A stretch of 64,000 nucleotides of DNA. Origin: Hyphomicrobiales bacterium (lineage in GTDB: Bacteria > Pseudomonadota > Alphaproteobacteria > Rhizobiales > OSC116). The notes below the pieces were generated by a model, which saw only the letters and a program-made list of their open reading frames with translations, did no database searches and was not told the DNA's origin. The translations under genes were made by a program, and so were the position numbers. This document shows positions 45,812 to 54,929 of the stretch, piece by piece. The stretch spans positions 186,001 to 250,000 of the forward strand of contig JABSRZ010000005.1 in the NCBI GenBank assembly GCA_013214705.1, written 5' to 3'. Numbering within the stretch: position 1 is the stretch's first letter; every line of letters starts with the position of its first letter.

Positions 45812-45902
45812 GGAGAGGTGGCCGAGTGGTCGAAGGCGCACGCTTGGAAAGCGTGTAGGCGGTTTTCCCGTCTCGTGGGTTCGAATCCCATCCTCTCCTC
45901 CA
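45812..45902 (+). tRNA. tRNA-Ser (anticodon GGA), CCA encoded
   Basis: 91 bases with acceptor GGAGAGG pairing with CCTCTCC, anticodon stem CACGC/GCGTG around loop TTGGAAA (anticodon GGA), a long variable arm typical of class II tRNAs, T-loop GGGTTCGAATCCC, and 3' terminal CCA at 45900-45902. The discriminator base reads T rather than the usual G. A MITE-like element begins 21 bases downstream, so the gene marks an insertion-prone boundary. Confidence 0.96.
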
Positions 45903-45923
45903 TTCCTTTATCCAGTAACATCT

Positions 45924-46080
45924 TGTAGCGCGGCGTTTTGGTTGATACCGTCGCGACACTTTGCTTGATACTGTTACGACGCTTAGCTTGGTACGAATTT
46001 AAGTTATTTATATTCATTTACGCAGCTATTTCGGATCATTTCAACTGTCTCTGTAGTATCATTTCAAATGTAGTGCTACA
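45924..46080 (-). mobile_element. MITE-like element, copy 1
   Basis: 157 bases starting TGTAGC and ending GCTACA. The left end has three roughly 22-base degenerate direct repeats around TTTTGGTTGATACC, TTTGCTTGATACT and TTAGCTTGGTACG. The right end has two inverted relatives (ATCATTTCAAC, ATCATTTCAAAT). The middle segment AAGTTATTTATATTCATTTA is shared with copy 3 in the opposite orientation. No coding capacity. Tandem binding-site-like ends with TG..CA termini recall IS21 or Tn7/Mu-type elements; no transposase is present in this window. Confidence 0.7.
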
Positions 46081-46153
46081 CTAGGCAAGTTTGTCACCTT
46101 TCAATTGCAAGGCCAAGCCAACGATGTTAGTTAGCCGGGGGTCCGATATCATC

Positions 46154-47695
46154 ATGCGCGCTTATTACTATCGTGAGAAACTCAACAAACACTTGAAGCA
46201 AGCCGAGGACGAAGAGTTCGTCCAACTGCTTTGGGCAACTCAGGCTTTGCAGTCGAATTACGCGATTGACACCCGGAAATTCATCCGGCCAGAGACAATA
46301 CCTGAGGGCGCAATCACAACTGACATGCCAAACAAATTCTCAATTCACAAATGGGAACTCGAAACGCTGGCCAATGAGTTGATGACTGTCCCCAAGGGTA
46401 ATCTGATCAAAGATGGAAAACTGCGTAAACTGGATTGTATGAATTTTGAAGTATCCATGCTGTGTGCATCTTGGTTGCGCAAAATAGAGAACCAGGAATA
46501 TCGGATTAACAAAAAATCGAAACCAGTTTTCCTTGAAGTGGGGCGGATAGCAGCCCGCCAATTTGGCTGGCAGAGTGGGGTTGCCAACATTCCTCAATTC
46601 TATCGGAATATGTTCGTTTATGGTCAAGGGAAATCCGCGGATTATTTTGAACGGAAATATGGGATTACCATCAACCGTTTTTCCGAAATTGGCTTCATAC
46701 TCTACGCTATGTTCACCAAGGTTCCGGTTGTTCGGAACGACGCGTTATGGGCAAAGTTAGGCGTTACATCGGGCGAAGTCGAGCTTGTGCTATCACTGAT
46801 AGCGCTACCCTTTTCAAAAGCAGCAAAACAAGCTCGGGTGAAACGTAAAGCCATCATCCATACTGCGGATAAACCAAGTATCCTGCGCGAAGCACCATGC
46901 TTGCGCTTCGGCAGTGAAGGGGAGAGAATTCGCGCTCCGTTACCAGAGCTAATCCTCGAACGGATAACCTCAGGGTTATTTTACGACGTCGTTGGCGGTG
47001 GTGACCAAATCACAAACGACTATGGAAAACGCTTCGAGAAATATTGTTTTAGTTACCTGTCTGAGGCAATGCCGGGTCTCGCATGTGAGCCAGAATTTAG
47101 GTATGGAAAAAAAGGATTCCCCTTTGACTCCCCTGACATCCTTTGTGGTAAATCTAGCAAACTCGACTTAGTCATAGAGTGCAAAGCGACACGAATGTCA
47201 CACGAAGCTATGTTTGGTAAAGACCCTATTGCTGCGAGGGGATACGAAGACCTGACAAAAGCTATCTTTCAGCTGTGGCGGTTCTTTTCACATTGCCGCC
47301 GTGGCCTGACAGGGCGTGAAGTCGCGGACGACGCTATTGGTGTTGTCTTGACACTCAATAATTGGCTTGTACTGGCTGCAACCCTTCACAAACGTGTCCT
47401 AGATGATGCGACCAAGATGGCAAACGAAAAGGAACCAGAAATTACCGCGGCTGATAAACGAGCTATCGTTTTTGTAGCTGTGCCAGAACTTGAAAGAACC
47501 TTATCTGTGGCAACGGAAAAAACGTTTAGAGAAGCTTTAATTAAAGCGGGTTCAGAAGAATTTTTAGGATGGCGATTGGATGTGATACATTCTAAATTAG
47601 TTTGTGAAGTAAAGTGTGAGGAACGGGCATATCCCTTTGCCAACGAACTTGGCAAGTTGTTGCCATGGTGGGATGAAAGATCACCCCGTGATTAA
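46154..47695 (+). CDS. Putative PD-(D/E)XK-like nuclease in a repeat-flanked accessory locus
   Basis: 513 residues from the ATG at 46154; a TTG at 46091 and an ATG at 46124 are other possible starts. I do not recognise the full family. In the C-terminal half, SPDIL (Asp328), LDLVIECKATR (Asp338, Glu342, Lys344) and flanking YGKRFEKYCFSYL fit the restriction-endonuclease-like fold, D...E-x-K. The N-terminal 290 residues have no recognised domain. No signal peptide or membrane helix. Codon use is more varied than in neighbouring housekeeping genes. It lies between MITE-like copy 1 and another element end, beside a tRNA-Ser, which suggests horizontal arrival. A defence or DNA-processing role is inference. 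Confidence 0.6.
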   Translation: MRAYYYREKLNKHLKQAEDEEFVQLLWATQALQSNYAIDTRKFIRPETIPEGAITTDMPNKFSIHKWELETLANELMTVPKGNLIKDGKLRKLDCMNFEVSMLCASWLRKIENQEYRINKKSKPVFLEVGRIAARQFGWQSGVANIPQFYRNMFVYGQGKSADYFERKYGITINRFSEIGFILYAMFTKVPVVRNDALWAKLGVTSGEVELVLSLIALPFSKAAKQARVKRKAIIHTADKPSILREAPCLRFGSEGERIRAPLPELILERITSGLFYDVVGGGDQITNDYGKRFEKYCFSYLSEAMPGLACEPEFRYGKKGFPFDSPDILCGKSSKLDLVIECKATRMSHEAMFGKDPIAARGYEDLTKAIFQLWRFFSHCRRGLTGREVADDAIGVVLTLNNWLVLAATLHKRVLDDATKMANEKEPEITAADKRAIVFVAVPELERTLSVATEKTFREALIKAGSEEFLGWRLDVIHSKLVCEVKCEERAYPFANELGKLLPWWDERSPRD

Positions 47696-47952
47696 TCTTA
47701 AATTGTTTGATCATACTTGGGGTCAAGTTGGGTAGAGGGCAGAATTGTACGTTAAGGCATTTACGCTCTGTGTAACGTACAGATAATCGATCATTTCTAC
47801 GCCGCCATCTGGTCTAATTTACACTGCCAGTGACAGACCATATTCTGCAAATCAAGTGGCTCACATTTAAGTGCCAAAAGTGGATCATTTCAACTATCGC
47901 GCTACAATTGCGGTCAGCAAACTTGTGACTGTTTGTATCTACAGCAAATACC
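47696..47952. other. Non-coding stretch with element fragment and inverted repeat
   Basis: No gene seen. A 9-base inverted repeat TGTACGTTA / TAACGTACA (47746-47754 and 47773-47781) could be a terminator-like hairpin for the nuclease-like gene. The sequence GATCATTTC at 47790 and again at 47884 matches the subterminal repeats of the MITE-like family. Confidence 0.5.
47882..47906. repeat. Solo right end of the MITE-like family
   Basis: GGATCATTTCAACTATCGCG followed by CTACA matches the right end of copy 1 (GGATCATTTCAACTGTCTCT region plus GCTACA). It lies downstream of the nuclease-like gene, so the gene is bracketed by a whole element and a right end. Confidence 0.6.
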
Positions 47953-48086
47953 TGTAGCACGGCGTTTTGCTTGATACTGCTGCGGCGTTTTGGTTGATAC
48001 CAGAATATACTATTAACTTTCGTTAATGTGGCTTATTTATACCTTTTTAAATGTCGCATTAGTATTAATTCAAATTTCGCTCTACA
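47953..48086 (-). mobile_element. MITE-like element, copy 2
   Basis: 134 bases starting TGTAGCAC and ending CTCTACA. The left end has two 22-base repeats (GGCGTTTTGCTTGATACT and GGCGTTTTGGTTGATACC); the right end has GTATTAATTCAAATTTCGC, an inverted relative. The middle is diverged from the other copies. Non-coding. The remaining bases to the SRPBCC stop (48087-48195) show nothing else. Confidence 0.65.
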
Positions 48087-48195
48087 TATTTGTCGGCTCG
48101 ATGTCCGAGCAATATATAGCGGTCATGCCCTTCACCACCATGATAATCGGCATTAATAATTTTATACCCTGTTACATCAACCGCCATAAAGCGCT

Positions 48196-48696
48196 TTAGC
48201 CCAAAGTCTGCTGTAAATCTTCAATATATTTATCCATAGTTGCATGATGCCCAATGATAAACTTTCCGACAAAGCGGAAAATTAAGTTATAAACCTCACC
48301 ATGCTCGGTGATAGTCAGCTGCGTTTGATTGCCCTGTGCAACCAGATCAAATGTCCACCGACCACCAAACAAGAGGTTTTCGCCGACGACTTGGCGAACT
48401 AGTTTTTTCGCTTCGATCAGCTCAAGGGTTTTAAAGGCCATGAAACTTTTTTCATTTTCATATTCCTGCCAAATCTCATCGCCCTTAACATTTTTATTTG
48501 CACTCACTCTTACAATGTCTCTGCGCCATTTTGCCATATTCGCAAAGTCGGTTAACTTGTGCCAGACTACATCAGTAGGTGCTTTAAGCAATATGGTTCG
48601 GCTCGCCATATGGTTAACTGGCAGCAGTGCCGCAACCAAAAAAATCAACCCGATTATTGCTATAAAAACCCCAAGCCCGATCAATAAATAATTCAT
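48196..48696 (-). CDS. SRPBCC-fold protein (polyketide cyclase-like) with N-terminal helix
   Basis: 166 residues. A hydrophobic N-terminal helix (LGVFIAIIGLIFLVAALL) is followed by an SRPBCC domain with ASRTILLKAPTDVVWHKLTD, AKWRRDIVRV and the C-terminal helix segment MDKYIEDLQQTL. The fold binds hydrophobic ligands. It is divergent from a MarR regulator gene (67 bases between), a typical regulator-target layout. Confidence 0.82.
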   Translation of the reverse strand: MNYLLIGLGVFIAIIGLIFLVAALLPVNHMASRTILLKAPTDVVWHKLTDFANMAKWRRDIVRVSANKNVKGDEIWQEYENEKSFMAFKTLELIEAKKLVRQVVGENLLFGGRWTFDLVAQGNQTQLTITEHGEVYNLIFRFVGKFIIGHHATMDKYIEDLQQTLG

Positions 48697-48763
48697 ATCT
48701 ACTCCATTTTTGTCTATAATCGAGTTTTCTATGTCACAAGTCTATAATATTTAGGTAAACCGA

Positions 48764-49189
48764 ATGAATGATCGCATTTTAGAAATTCAAAAATTATACC
48801 CACGCATCTATATGGCGTGTCATGTTGAACATGTTAAAAAGCGCTCATCAAAGGGGCAAATTTCATCGCGCGACGCTGGCATATTAGCACATTTAGAACA
48901 AGGGCATTTTCAGTCACCTAAAACCCTTGCCAAACATTTAAACATTGCTGCATCGACGCTATCAGAAGCATTGCACAATATGGTCGCATTGGGTTTTGTC
49001 AGCTTTAAAATCGACGAGAATGACGCACGGCAAACGAAGTTTTCACTCACTAATGATGGTGCAAAAGCCATCAGCCAAAACTCGGTGTTGGATGCCAATA
49101 AAATCGCCAATATGCTCGCGCGATTGTCCGAAGAAGATCAGCAGAAAGTCATAGATGGCTTAAAGTTGTTCGCCAATGCAACCTATTGA
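48764..49189 (+). CDS. MarR-family transcriptional regulator
   Basis: 141 residues. Winged-helix region ISSRDAGILAHLEQGHFQSP and KHLNIAASTLSEALHNMVAL, wing KIDENDARQTKFSLTNDG, then a C-terminal helix for dimerisation. MarR proteins usually repress a divergent gene and respond to small phenolic or other ligands; the SRPBCC gene is the obvious target. The shared 67-base gap contains the direct repeat GTCTATAAT (48712 and 48740), which may form overlapping -10 boxes. Confidence 0.88.
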   Translation: MNDRILEIQKLYPRIYMACHVEHVKKRSSKGQISSRDAGILAHLEQGHFQSPKTLAKHLNIAASTLSEALHNMVALGFVSFKIDENDARQTKFSLTNDGAKAISQNSVLDANKIANMLARLSEEDQQKVIDGLKLFANATY

Positions 49190-49210
49190 TTTCTGCTACT
49201 ATAAACCATC

Positions 49211-49344
49211 TATAGCGCGACGTTTTGAACGATACCACTGCGCCATTAGAATGATCTAAAAATAGCTACATAAATGAATATAAATAACCTAAATTGGTAT
49301 CAACCAAAACGCAGCAACGGTATCATTCAAAACGTCGCGCTACA
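49211..49344 (+). mobile_element. MITE-like element, copy 3 (inverted relative to copy 1)
   Basis: 134 bases starting TATAGCGCGACGTTTTGAAC and ending with its near-perfect inverted copy (CATTCAAAACGTCGCGCTAC then A). The inner part AATGAATATAAATAACCTAA is the reverse complement of the copy 1 middle. Right end has two repeats, GGTATCAACCAAAACGC and GGTATCATTCAAAACG. The rest of the gap before the next gene (49345-49621) holds no gene that I can support. Confidence 0.75.
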
Positions 49345-49621
49345 TTATCGGACCAATTTTAGGGCGCTCACGGCCTCAGACCACCGCACGATATACTCAT
49401 TTCTATGCAGACCTTATTAGGGACGCTGCTCAGGCTGCAAATGGGTTTATTGGTGAAAGCGGTGGGTGTAAATGATTTGAAGGTATCGAGACAGTGGATC
49501 ATCAAGGTGTAAATGACAAGCCTTTTGTATTTTGCAAAAACTCATTTGTATTGTTTTTATTAATAAAAAATAAACACTGCTTCCTTAAATTACAAGATAG
49601 GCGAACGAAAGCAACATACCC

Positions 49622-50020
49622 ATGTTAGAGAATTTGAAACTAGTAAACTATTTTATCAAAGAAGTTTTTGCCGGTAATGTTGGTCAACTAGACCACATAG
49701 TTTCAACAGATTTTGCTTATTATCTAAATTCTAATCCAAAAAAAAATTTCTCCCAATACGGCAAGCGTATGAAGCTGATTCAGCAGAGGACAACTACGGT
49801 TATAGGAGAAGTAACTTCAAACGATGATATACACTTTCATTTTGATTTTGACCAGCAAGTCTCTGGAATTACCGGCGAGGGTTCTACGGCTTACGCACAT
49901 TCCGAATTTGTTGTGAGGCGAGGCATGTTGTGTAAAATCAGAGTCAATTATTTCAAATCCAAAAAAGAGTTTGGTGATTTTCAGAAGCAAGTGGAAGAAA
50001 GTCGCGTAGTGCTTCTGTAG
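49622..50020 (+). CDS. NTF2/SnoaL-like small protein
   Basis: 132 residues. Length, N-terminal NLKLVNYFIKEVFAGNVGQL and beta-strand pattern (GEVTSNDDIHFHFDFDQQV, EFVVRRGMLCKIRVNYF) suggest the cone-shaped NTF2/SnoaL fold. No catalytic motif can be pointed to. Not flanked by an operon; a short AT-rich promoter region precedes it. Could be an orphan ligand-binding protein. Family call is tentative. Confidence 0.55.
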   Translation: MLENLKLVNYFIKEVFAGNVGQLDHIVSTDFAYYLNSNPKKNFSQYGKRMKLIQQRTTTVIGEVTSNDDIHFHFDFDQQVSGITGEGSTAYAHSEFVVRRGMLCKIRVNYFKSKKEFGDFQKQVEESRVVLL

Positions 50021-50464
50021 AATTAAAAACCATCTAATTGCCCCTCATAGTCCGCTACAGAATCTCCTTAGAAATCTAGAATAGTTCTCCCCAAATGACT
50101 CCCCACAACTTTTAAAATAGCTCTTAGAGGTACTCGTTAGCTACCCACTGGAAAATGTATTGGTGAAGGTTCAATCCGTTTGACAATCGGTATGTTTGAG
50201 GGTGTATTTTCCAATTGCTTCGAACCAAGCTTCTCGTGGTTCACACTTTTTCAATTCTAATATTTTGATTGCCTCAACGGCCGCATTCCCATATTGCCCC
50301 ATATCATTTACCCATCACAAATTGAATTTAATTAGACCATACGTTTAGTTTAAGGGCAATTCACCCCACATGATTCAACATGACCTATTATTGTCACTTT
50401 GGTTGAGTTAAAATAATAATTGCTTAGTTTGAAATTATACCCACTGCTTTGTGTGTTTATTAGT
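50021..50464. other. Non-coding stretch, nothing recognised
   Basis: 444 bases with no supportable gene, RNA or repeat. Stop codons are frequent in all frames. Confidence 0.6.
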
Positions 50465-50800
50465 TTAAAACTGATCGTATGCACGAAGGGCATCTGCTGC
50501 GTACATAAGCGCTGGTCCGCCACCCATATAGACACACATGCCTAAAACTTCGGACAATTCTTCTTTGGTCGCACCCAGTTTTTTTAGTGTTTTGACATGA
50601 AACCCGATGCAGCCATCGCAATGTTGAGTGACACCTATGGCAAGGGCGATAAATTCTTTGGTTTTTTTGTCAACTTGACCATCGACACTTGCTGCACTTG
50701 ACATAGCCGAAAAACCCTTCATTACATTTGGTTGTAATTTGCCAAGCTCACCAACATATTGGCCGATGTCTTTAGTGATGTGCTTAAAATCTTTGCTCAT
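50465..50800 (-). CDS. Carboxymuconolactone decarboxylase / AhpD-like protein
   Basis: 111 residues. AhpD-type active site Glu49, CDGC (Cys61 and Cys64) and His68, in KEFIALAIGVTQHCDGCIGF. The C-terminal helix LSEVLGMCVYMGGGPALMYA is typical of the family. With the CxxC intact the protein can be a thiol-disulfide or peroxidase-type antioxidant; true decarboxylases lack the two cysteines. Single gene with GAGAG-type ribosome binding site. Confidence 0.88.
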   Translation of the reverse strand: MSKDFKHITKDIGQYVGELGKLQPNVMKGFSAMSSAASVDGQVDKKTKEFIALAIGVTQHCDGCIGFHVKTLKKLGATKEELSEVLGMCVYMGGGPALMYAADALRAYDQF

Positions 50801-51863
50801 TTTTTTACTCTCATTGTGGTTTAATCAAATCGAGCATATAAATATATTTGTACATTAGCAATTGCTAATATTGTCGCACCCCACAATTAATATTGCCTGC
50901 TGCGTGCAAGTGATTTTTCTGCGGATTTTAAGTGAAGTTAATTGGTTTCTATAAAATTTGGTTTGGTGTAGCTCCATTTCTGAATTGATACTGAGGCTCA
51001 CTTTAGTCATAGCTTTAAGAGTAGTAATTCAATTGAAGCCCTCCATAGTTCTCTCAGGACTCGCTGTGGAATCGCTGGGCTGCAATCTAGCCTTACCCAC
51101 CAGAGCGCCTTAAACGAGCCCTGTTGACTCTTAAAACGAGCCTTAGCATTTTGTTAAGCCTAACTATTAAATAAGTCAATAAAATCAGATTATTAAACAC
51201 AAATCACTGAACAAAATATAAGTTCACCCCTTTGCGTAAATGGAGGGTAGCCAGTGAGTGGTTTTGAAGTCGACAATTTGTCTGAGCTTGAAGTAGAAAT
51301 GCTTGAACGAGAATATAATCACGAGGCAAAATGTCCTCGGCTGGCTCTGAGCGAACCATGAGCCGTTTTATAAAAGCTCAACTTGACGGCAGGGAAAATC
51401 AGACCGAATATGGATCAGAACTCGAAGGAGTTGCCATAGAAGCGGTCTTAGCAAAGCTCGAAGTTCCAATTAGGGGCAATCGATTTGTAGCAACCAAAAT
51501 AATTAGGCCTCTAAGCACTCCTCAATCTCCTGATAGATTGTATAGCCAATCGTAAATTGAAATTCTGAACCTAATCCCATTTGCATATTATGGCTCCATA
51601 TCGGCTATCAGTTTTATTTTTCCTTTAAAGTCGCTTCATAGGTAAATCTTAAGAAGTATTTAAAAGCGCCCCACTATATCTTCAGAGAATATGAACTTAT
51701 CTGCCCGAATATTGCACTGTAGATATCTCTCAAGAAATGACTATAATCAAAGATCCGGTTACACGTTAAAAAATCCGAATCCTAGGGGCTCTCTTGGTGG
51801 CAATCTATAATTGTTTGCGACAAATTATTTTCACACATCCGAATTAATACGGCAGGAAAAATT
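50801..51863. other. 1-kb poorly coding stretch with possible gene remnant
   Basis: Most of this stretch has no supportable gene. The only coding-like part is at 51254-51555: a GTG-started 35-codon frame (51254-51361, after GGAGGG; SGFEVDNLSELEVEMLEREY) overlaps a second frame (51331-51555; 74 codons, FIKAQLDGRENQTEYGSELE). They could be two halves of one frameshifted small gene. No family recognised. Confidence 0.4.
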
Positions 51864-53543
51864 ATGCAGGAAACCATTTATCTAACACATATACTGTTTC
51901 TTTTAGCTGCTGCTGTTTTGACAGTGCCAATCTTTCAACGACTTGGTCTTGGCTCTATGCTGGGCTATCTTACAGCTGGAGTAATTGTTGGCCCTTGGGG
52001 AGCTGGATTAATAAGCCAGGTCGAGGAAATTCGTCATATAGCCGAATTCGGTGTGGTTTTTCTTTTGTTTATCATTGGAATAGAATTGAACTTTAGCCGT
52101 TTGATGGCGATGAGGCGGATGGTGCTTGGCTTGGGGTTAAGCCAGCTCTTGATCACGGGGGGGCTTTTAACTTCAGTGGCTGTGTTATTCAACATTCCGG
52201 TGAATACAGCCATTATTGTAGGTTTTGGTCTAGCTTTGTCCTCCACCGCTTTTGGCCTCCAGACTTTAACAGAACAAAACGAAATGGCGAGTCAAACAGG
52301 ACGTACATCTTTTTCCATTTTACTCTTACAAGATTTGGCCGTTGTACCGCTCCTGACCCTTGTGTCATTTTTAGCGCAAGATGACACAACAACATGGTTT
52401 TCTTTTCTACAAGGTTCGCTTGTTATTATAGCTGTAATTCTAACGGGACGATTTGTTTTACCCCCTGTCCTGCGTCTAATTGCTGCGAGTCAAAATTCAG
52501 AAGTCTTCATTGCCGCTGCTATCTTGGTTGTGCTGGGTACAGCATGGCTTTTGGAGGCTACAGGGCTATCCATGGCTCTTGGTGCTTTTCTGGCTGGGTT
52601 AATATTGGCAGATTCACATTATCGTCACCAGATAGTTGCTGACATTCAACCTTTCCGAGGGCTGCTTCTGGGTTTGTTTTTTATGTCTGTTGGAATGTCT
52701 GTGGATTTTGGAATTCTCATGCAAAAGCCGCTCCTAATTGTTGGGCTAGTGGGGGCATTACTAACAATAAAAATTCTTGTAATTTTATCTGTGTGCAAAA
52801 TTGCACGTATTGAAAGTGGAATATCCATTCGAGTTTCAATGTTACTCTCACAAAGTGGTGAATTTGGATTTGTATTATTTGGACTAGCCGTGGTTCTTGG
52901 CCTCATGGATATGGAATTATTTCAAATTCTCACCCTGATAATTGCGATGAGTATGATTATGGCTCCTTTTACGAGCATTCTTGGTCTTAGAATTGCAAAG
53001 CGTTTAAGAAAAAATAGTAGGAAAACCTTTTCGGATAAAACGATTAAGCAGTTAGATGAAGAATACTTAATTATCCTGGTAGGATTTGGTCGTGTAGGTA
53101 GACGCGTGGCTAAGATTCTTGATGCTGGTGGCGTAACTTATCTCGCATTGGATAGCAGCCCAGATCTCGTAACAAAAGGAGCGAAAGATGGGTTCAATGT
53201 AATCTACGGAGATGCTCGCCGCCATGACGTGTTAAATACTATGGGCGCAACGCGAGCCAGTGCTATTGTCATCACCATCGACAAAGCTAATATAACCGAA
53301 CGACTAGTCCATCTTACCCGCTCTCGTTACCCCGAAATACCTATATATGTTAGAGGACATGATAAAGAGCATTGTGAAAAACTTCATAAAGCGGGTGCAA
53401 GCATTTCTGTTTCAGAGACGTTGGAGGCAAGCCTGAAGTTGGGAGGTGCAGCACTCACTGTTAGTGGCATTAACAGTGAAACGGCAAGTGATCTTCTGGA
53501 TGATTTTCGGGAGGTATATTATGAAGGGTTGAACGACGAATGA
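51864..53543 (+). CDS. CPA2 monovalent cation:proton antiporter (KefB/KefC-like) with TrkA-N domain
   Basis: 559 residues. About 12 helices over residues 5-380, including the CPA2 segments FGVVFLLFIIGIELNFSRL and GFGLALSSTAFGLQTLTEQN and the conserved LLLQDLAVVPLLTL. A cytoplasmic Rossmann TrkA-N (RCK) domain starts near residue 400 with VGFGRVGRRVAKILDAGG and YGDARRHDVL. The protein exchanges K+ or Na+ for protons, gated by nucleotide binding. Codon use is less biased than in the region left of the tRNA-Ser. An APC permease gene follows on the same strand. Confidence 0.93.
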   Translation: MQETIYLTHILFLLAAAVLTVPIFQRLGLGSMLGYLTAGVIVGPWGAGLISQVEEIRHIAEFGVVFLLFIIGIELNFSRLMAMRRMVLGLGLSQLLITGGLLTSVAVLFNIPVNTAIIVGFGLALSSTAFGLQTLTEQNEMASQTGRTSFSILLLQDLAVVPLLTLVSFLAQDDTTTWFSFLQGSLVIIAVILTGRFVLPPVLRLIAASQNSEVFIAAAILVVLGTAWLLEATGLSMALGAFLAGLILADSHYRHQIVADIQPFRGLLLGLFFMSVGMSVDFGILMQKPLLIVGLVGALLTIKILVILSVCKIARIESGISIRVSMLLSQSGEFGFVLFGLAVVLGLMDMELFQILTLIIAMSMIMAPFTSILGLRIAKRLRKNSRKTFSDKTIKQLDEEYLIILVGFGRVGRRVAKILDAGGVTYLALDSSPDLVTKGAKDGFNVIYGDARRHDVLNTMGATRASAIVITIDKANITERLVHLTRSRYPEIPIYVRGHDKEHCEKLHKAGASISVSETLEASLKLGGAALTVSGINSETASDLLDDFREVYYEGLNDE

Positions 53544-53684
53544 AGGATTAAGTTGAAAGACTAGCGTTGTTAGAGCGAAGTTGAGCTAGATCAATATGTG
53601 CTTTTCTGATACCGACTAAAATAAGGATAGTGGTTTTCTGGTTATGCAGCAAGACGATTTAACCTTGGACAAACAGGATAAGTG

Positions 53685-54929
53685 ATGACAGATAAAACTA
53701 TACAATCACATAATAACGACGATGGAAATCACACCCTTAAAAGACAGCTAACACTTCCTCTTTTGACGCTTTATGGGCTTGGGGTTACGGTAGGTGCGGG
53801 CATCTATGTGCTGGTGGGCACAACTGCTGCAAAAGCCGGATTTTATGCACCCGTTTCATTTTTGCTAGCAGCCATAGTTGTTGCTTTTACTGGTTTATCT
53901 TATTCTGAATTTGGAACGCGTTACCCGGTAAGTGCTGGAGAGGCGGCTTATGTTAAAAATGGTCTGAACTCGCGACGTTTGGCATTGTTGGTTGGGCTTA
54001 TGGTCGCGCTGTCTGGCGTAGTTTCCTCGGCTGTGATTTCGATAGGCGCGGTGGCCTATGTTGGAAATTTCATTCCTTGGTCACCAACCGTATTGACCAT
54101 ATTGCTCATTCTATTAGTTGGCATAATATCGGCCTGGGGGATTTTAGAATCTGTAATACTTGCCGCTTTATTCACACTGGTTGAAATAGGGGGCTTGGTT
54201 TTTGTGATTTATTATGGATTTACGCTTAAACCAGATTTGCTATCAGAAATTGGTCGTCTTGTGCCACCATTTGAACTTAGCGCGTGGACAGGTATTGTTT
54301 CTGCAGGTTTGTTAGCGTTCTTTGCTTTTGTTGGCTTTGAAGATATCGCCAATGTTGCGGAAGAAGTCAAAAATCCAAGAAAAACTCTCCCAAAAGCAAT
54401 TCTTTTTACTCTTGTAATTGCAACAATGCTGTATCTAGCGGTGGTTTCAGTTGTCATTCTCGTTGTGCCAATGGATCAACTCAAAACATCTGCTGCGCCA
54501 CTGGCATTGGTGTTTAAAAATGCTAGCGTTACCACCCAAGGAGCGTTCTTTATCATCGCGATAGTGGCCACTCTAAATGGCGTCCTTATTCAGATGATTA
54601 TGGCATCACGCGTTCTTTATGGGTTAGCCTCTCAAGGAAGTTTACCAAAAAGCCTAAGTTACATCCACCCTGTCACTCGCACTCCCCTGATGGCCACTGC
54701 ACTTGTTGTCGGCATTATACTGACCCTTGCTTTATTCCTACCCATTACCGAATTGGCTGAAGTAACCTCCCGCATTGTATTAATCGTTTTCATGTTTGTT
54801 AACTTAGCTCTTCTTCGGCTTAAATTGTCAAATAAACCAACGCCAGAAAATATATTTCGAGTGTACACATGGGTACCAGCAGTCGGTTTTTTGAGTAGTT
54901 TGTTATTGCTTTTAACAGGATTTCTTTGA
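53685..54929 (+). CDS. APC superfamily amino acid permease
   Basis: 414 residues from the ATG at 53685 (a GTG lies one codon upstream). About 12 helices. The family start LTLYGLGVTVGAGIYVLVGT includes the unwound GAGI substrate loop of helix 1; GFEDIANVAEEVKNPRKTLP in the middle is the helix 6-7 signature. Uptake or exchange of amino acids. Lies 141 bases after the antiporter gene. Both could be one accessory transport unit. Confidence 0.92.
   Translation: MTDKTIQSHNNDDGNHTLKRQLTLPLLTLYGLGVTVGAGIYVLVGTTAAKAGFYAPVSFLLAAIVVAFTGLSYSEFGTRYPVSAGEAAYVKNGLNSRRLALLVGLMVALSGVVSSAVISIGAVAYVGNFIPWSPTVLTILLILLVGIISAWGILESVILAALFTLVEIGGLVFVIYYGFTLKPDLLSEIGRLVPPFELSAWTGIVSAGLLAFFAFVGFEDIANVAEEVKNPRKTLPKAILFTLVIATMLYLAVVSVVILVVPMDQLKTSAAPLALVFKNASVTTQGAFFIIAIVATLNGVLIQMIMASRVLYGLASQGSLPKSLSYIHPVTRTPLMATALVVGIILTLALFLPITELAEVTSRIVLIVFMFVNLALLRLKLSNKPTPENIFRVYTWVPAVGFLSSLLLLLTGFL

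Noticed and set aside
45924-46080. Classical attachment site/integrative element at tRNA-Ser
   Set aside because: No integrase gene and no direct repeat of the tRNA 3' end were found downstream in the window.
53644-53685. 13-codon frame overlapping the APC permease start (possible leader peptide)
   Set aside because: The stop/start overlap (TGATG) is suggestive of coupling, but there is no ribosome binding site, run of regulatory codons or hairpin to support a leader.
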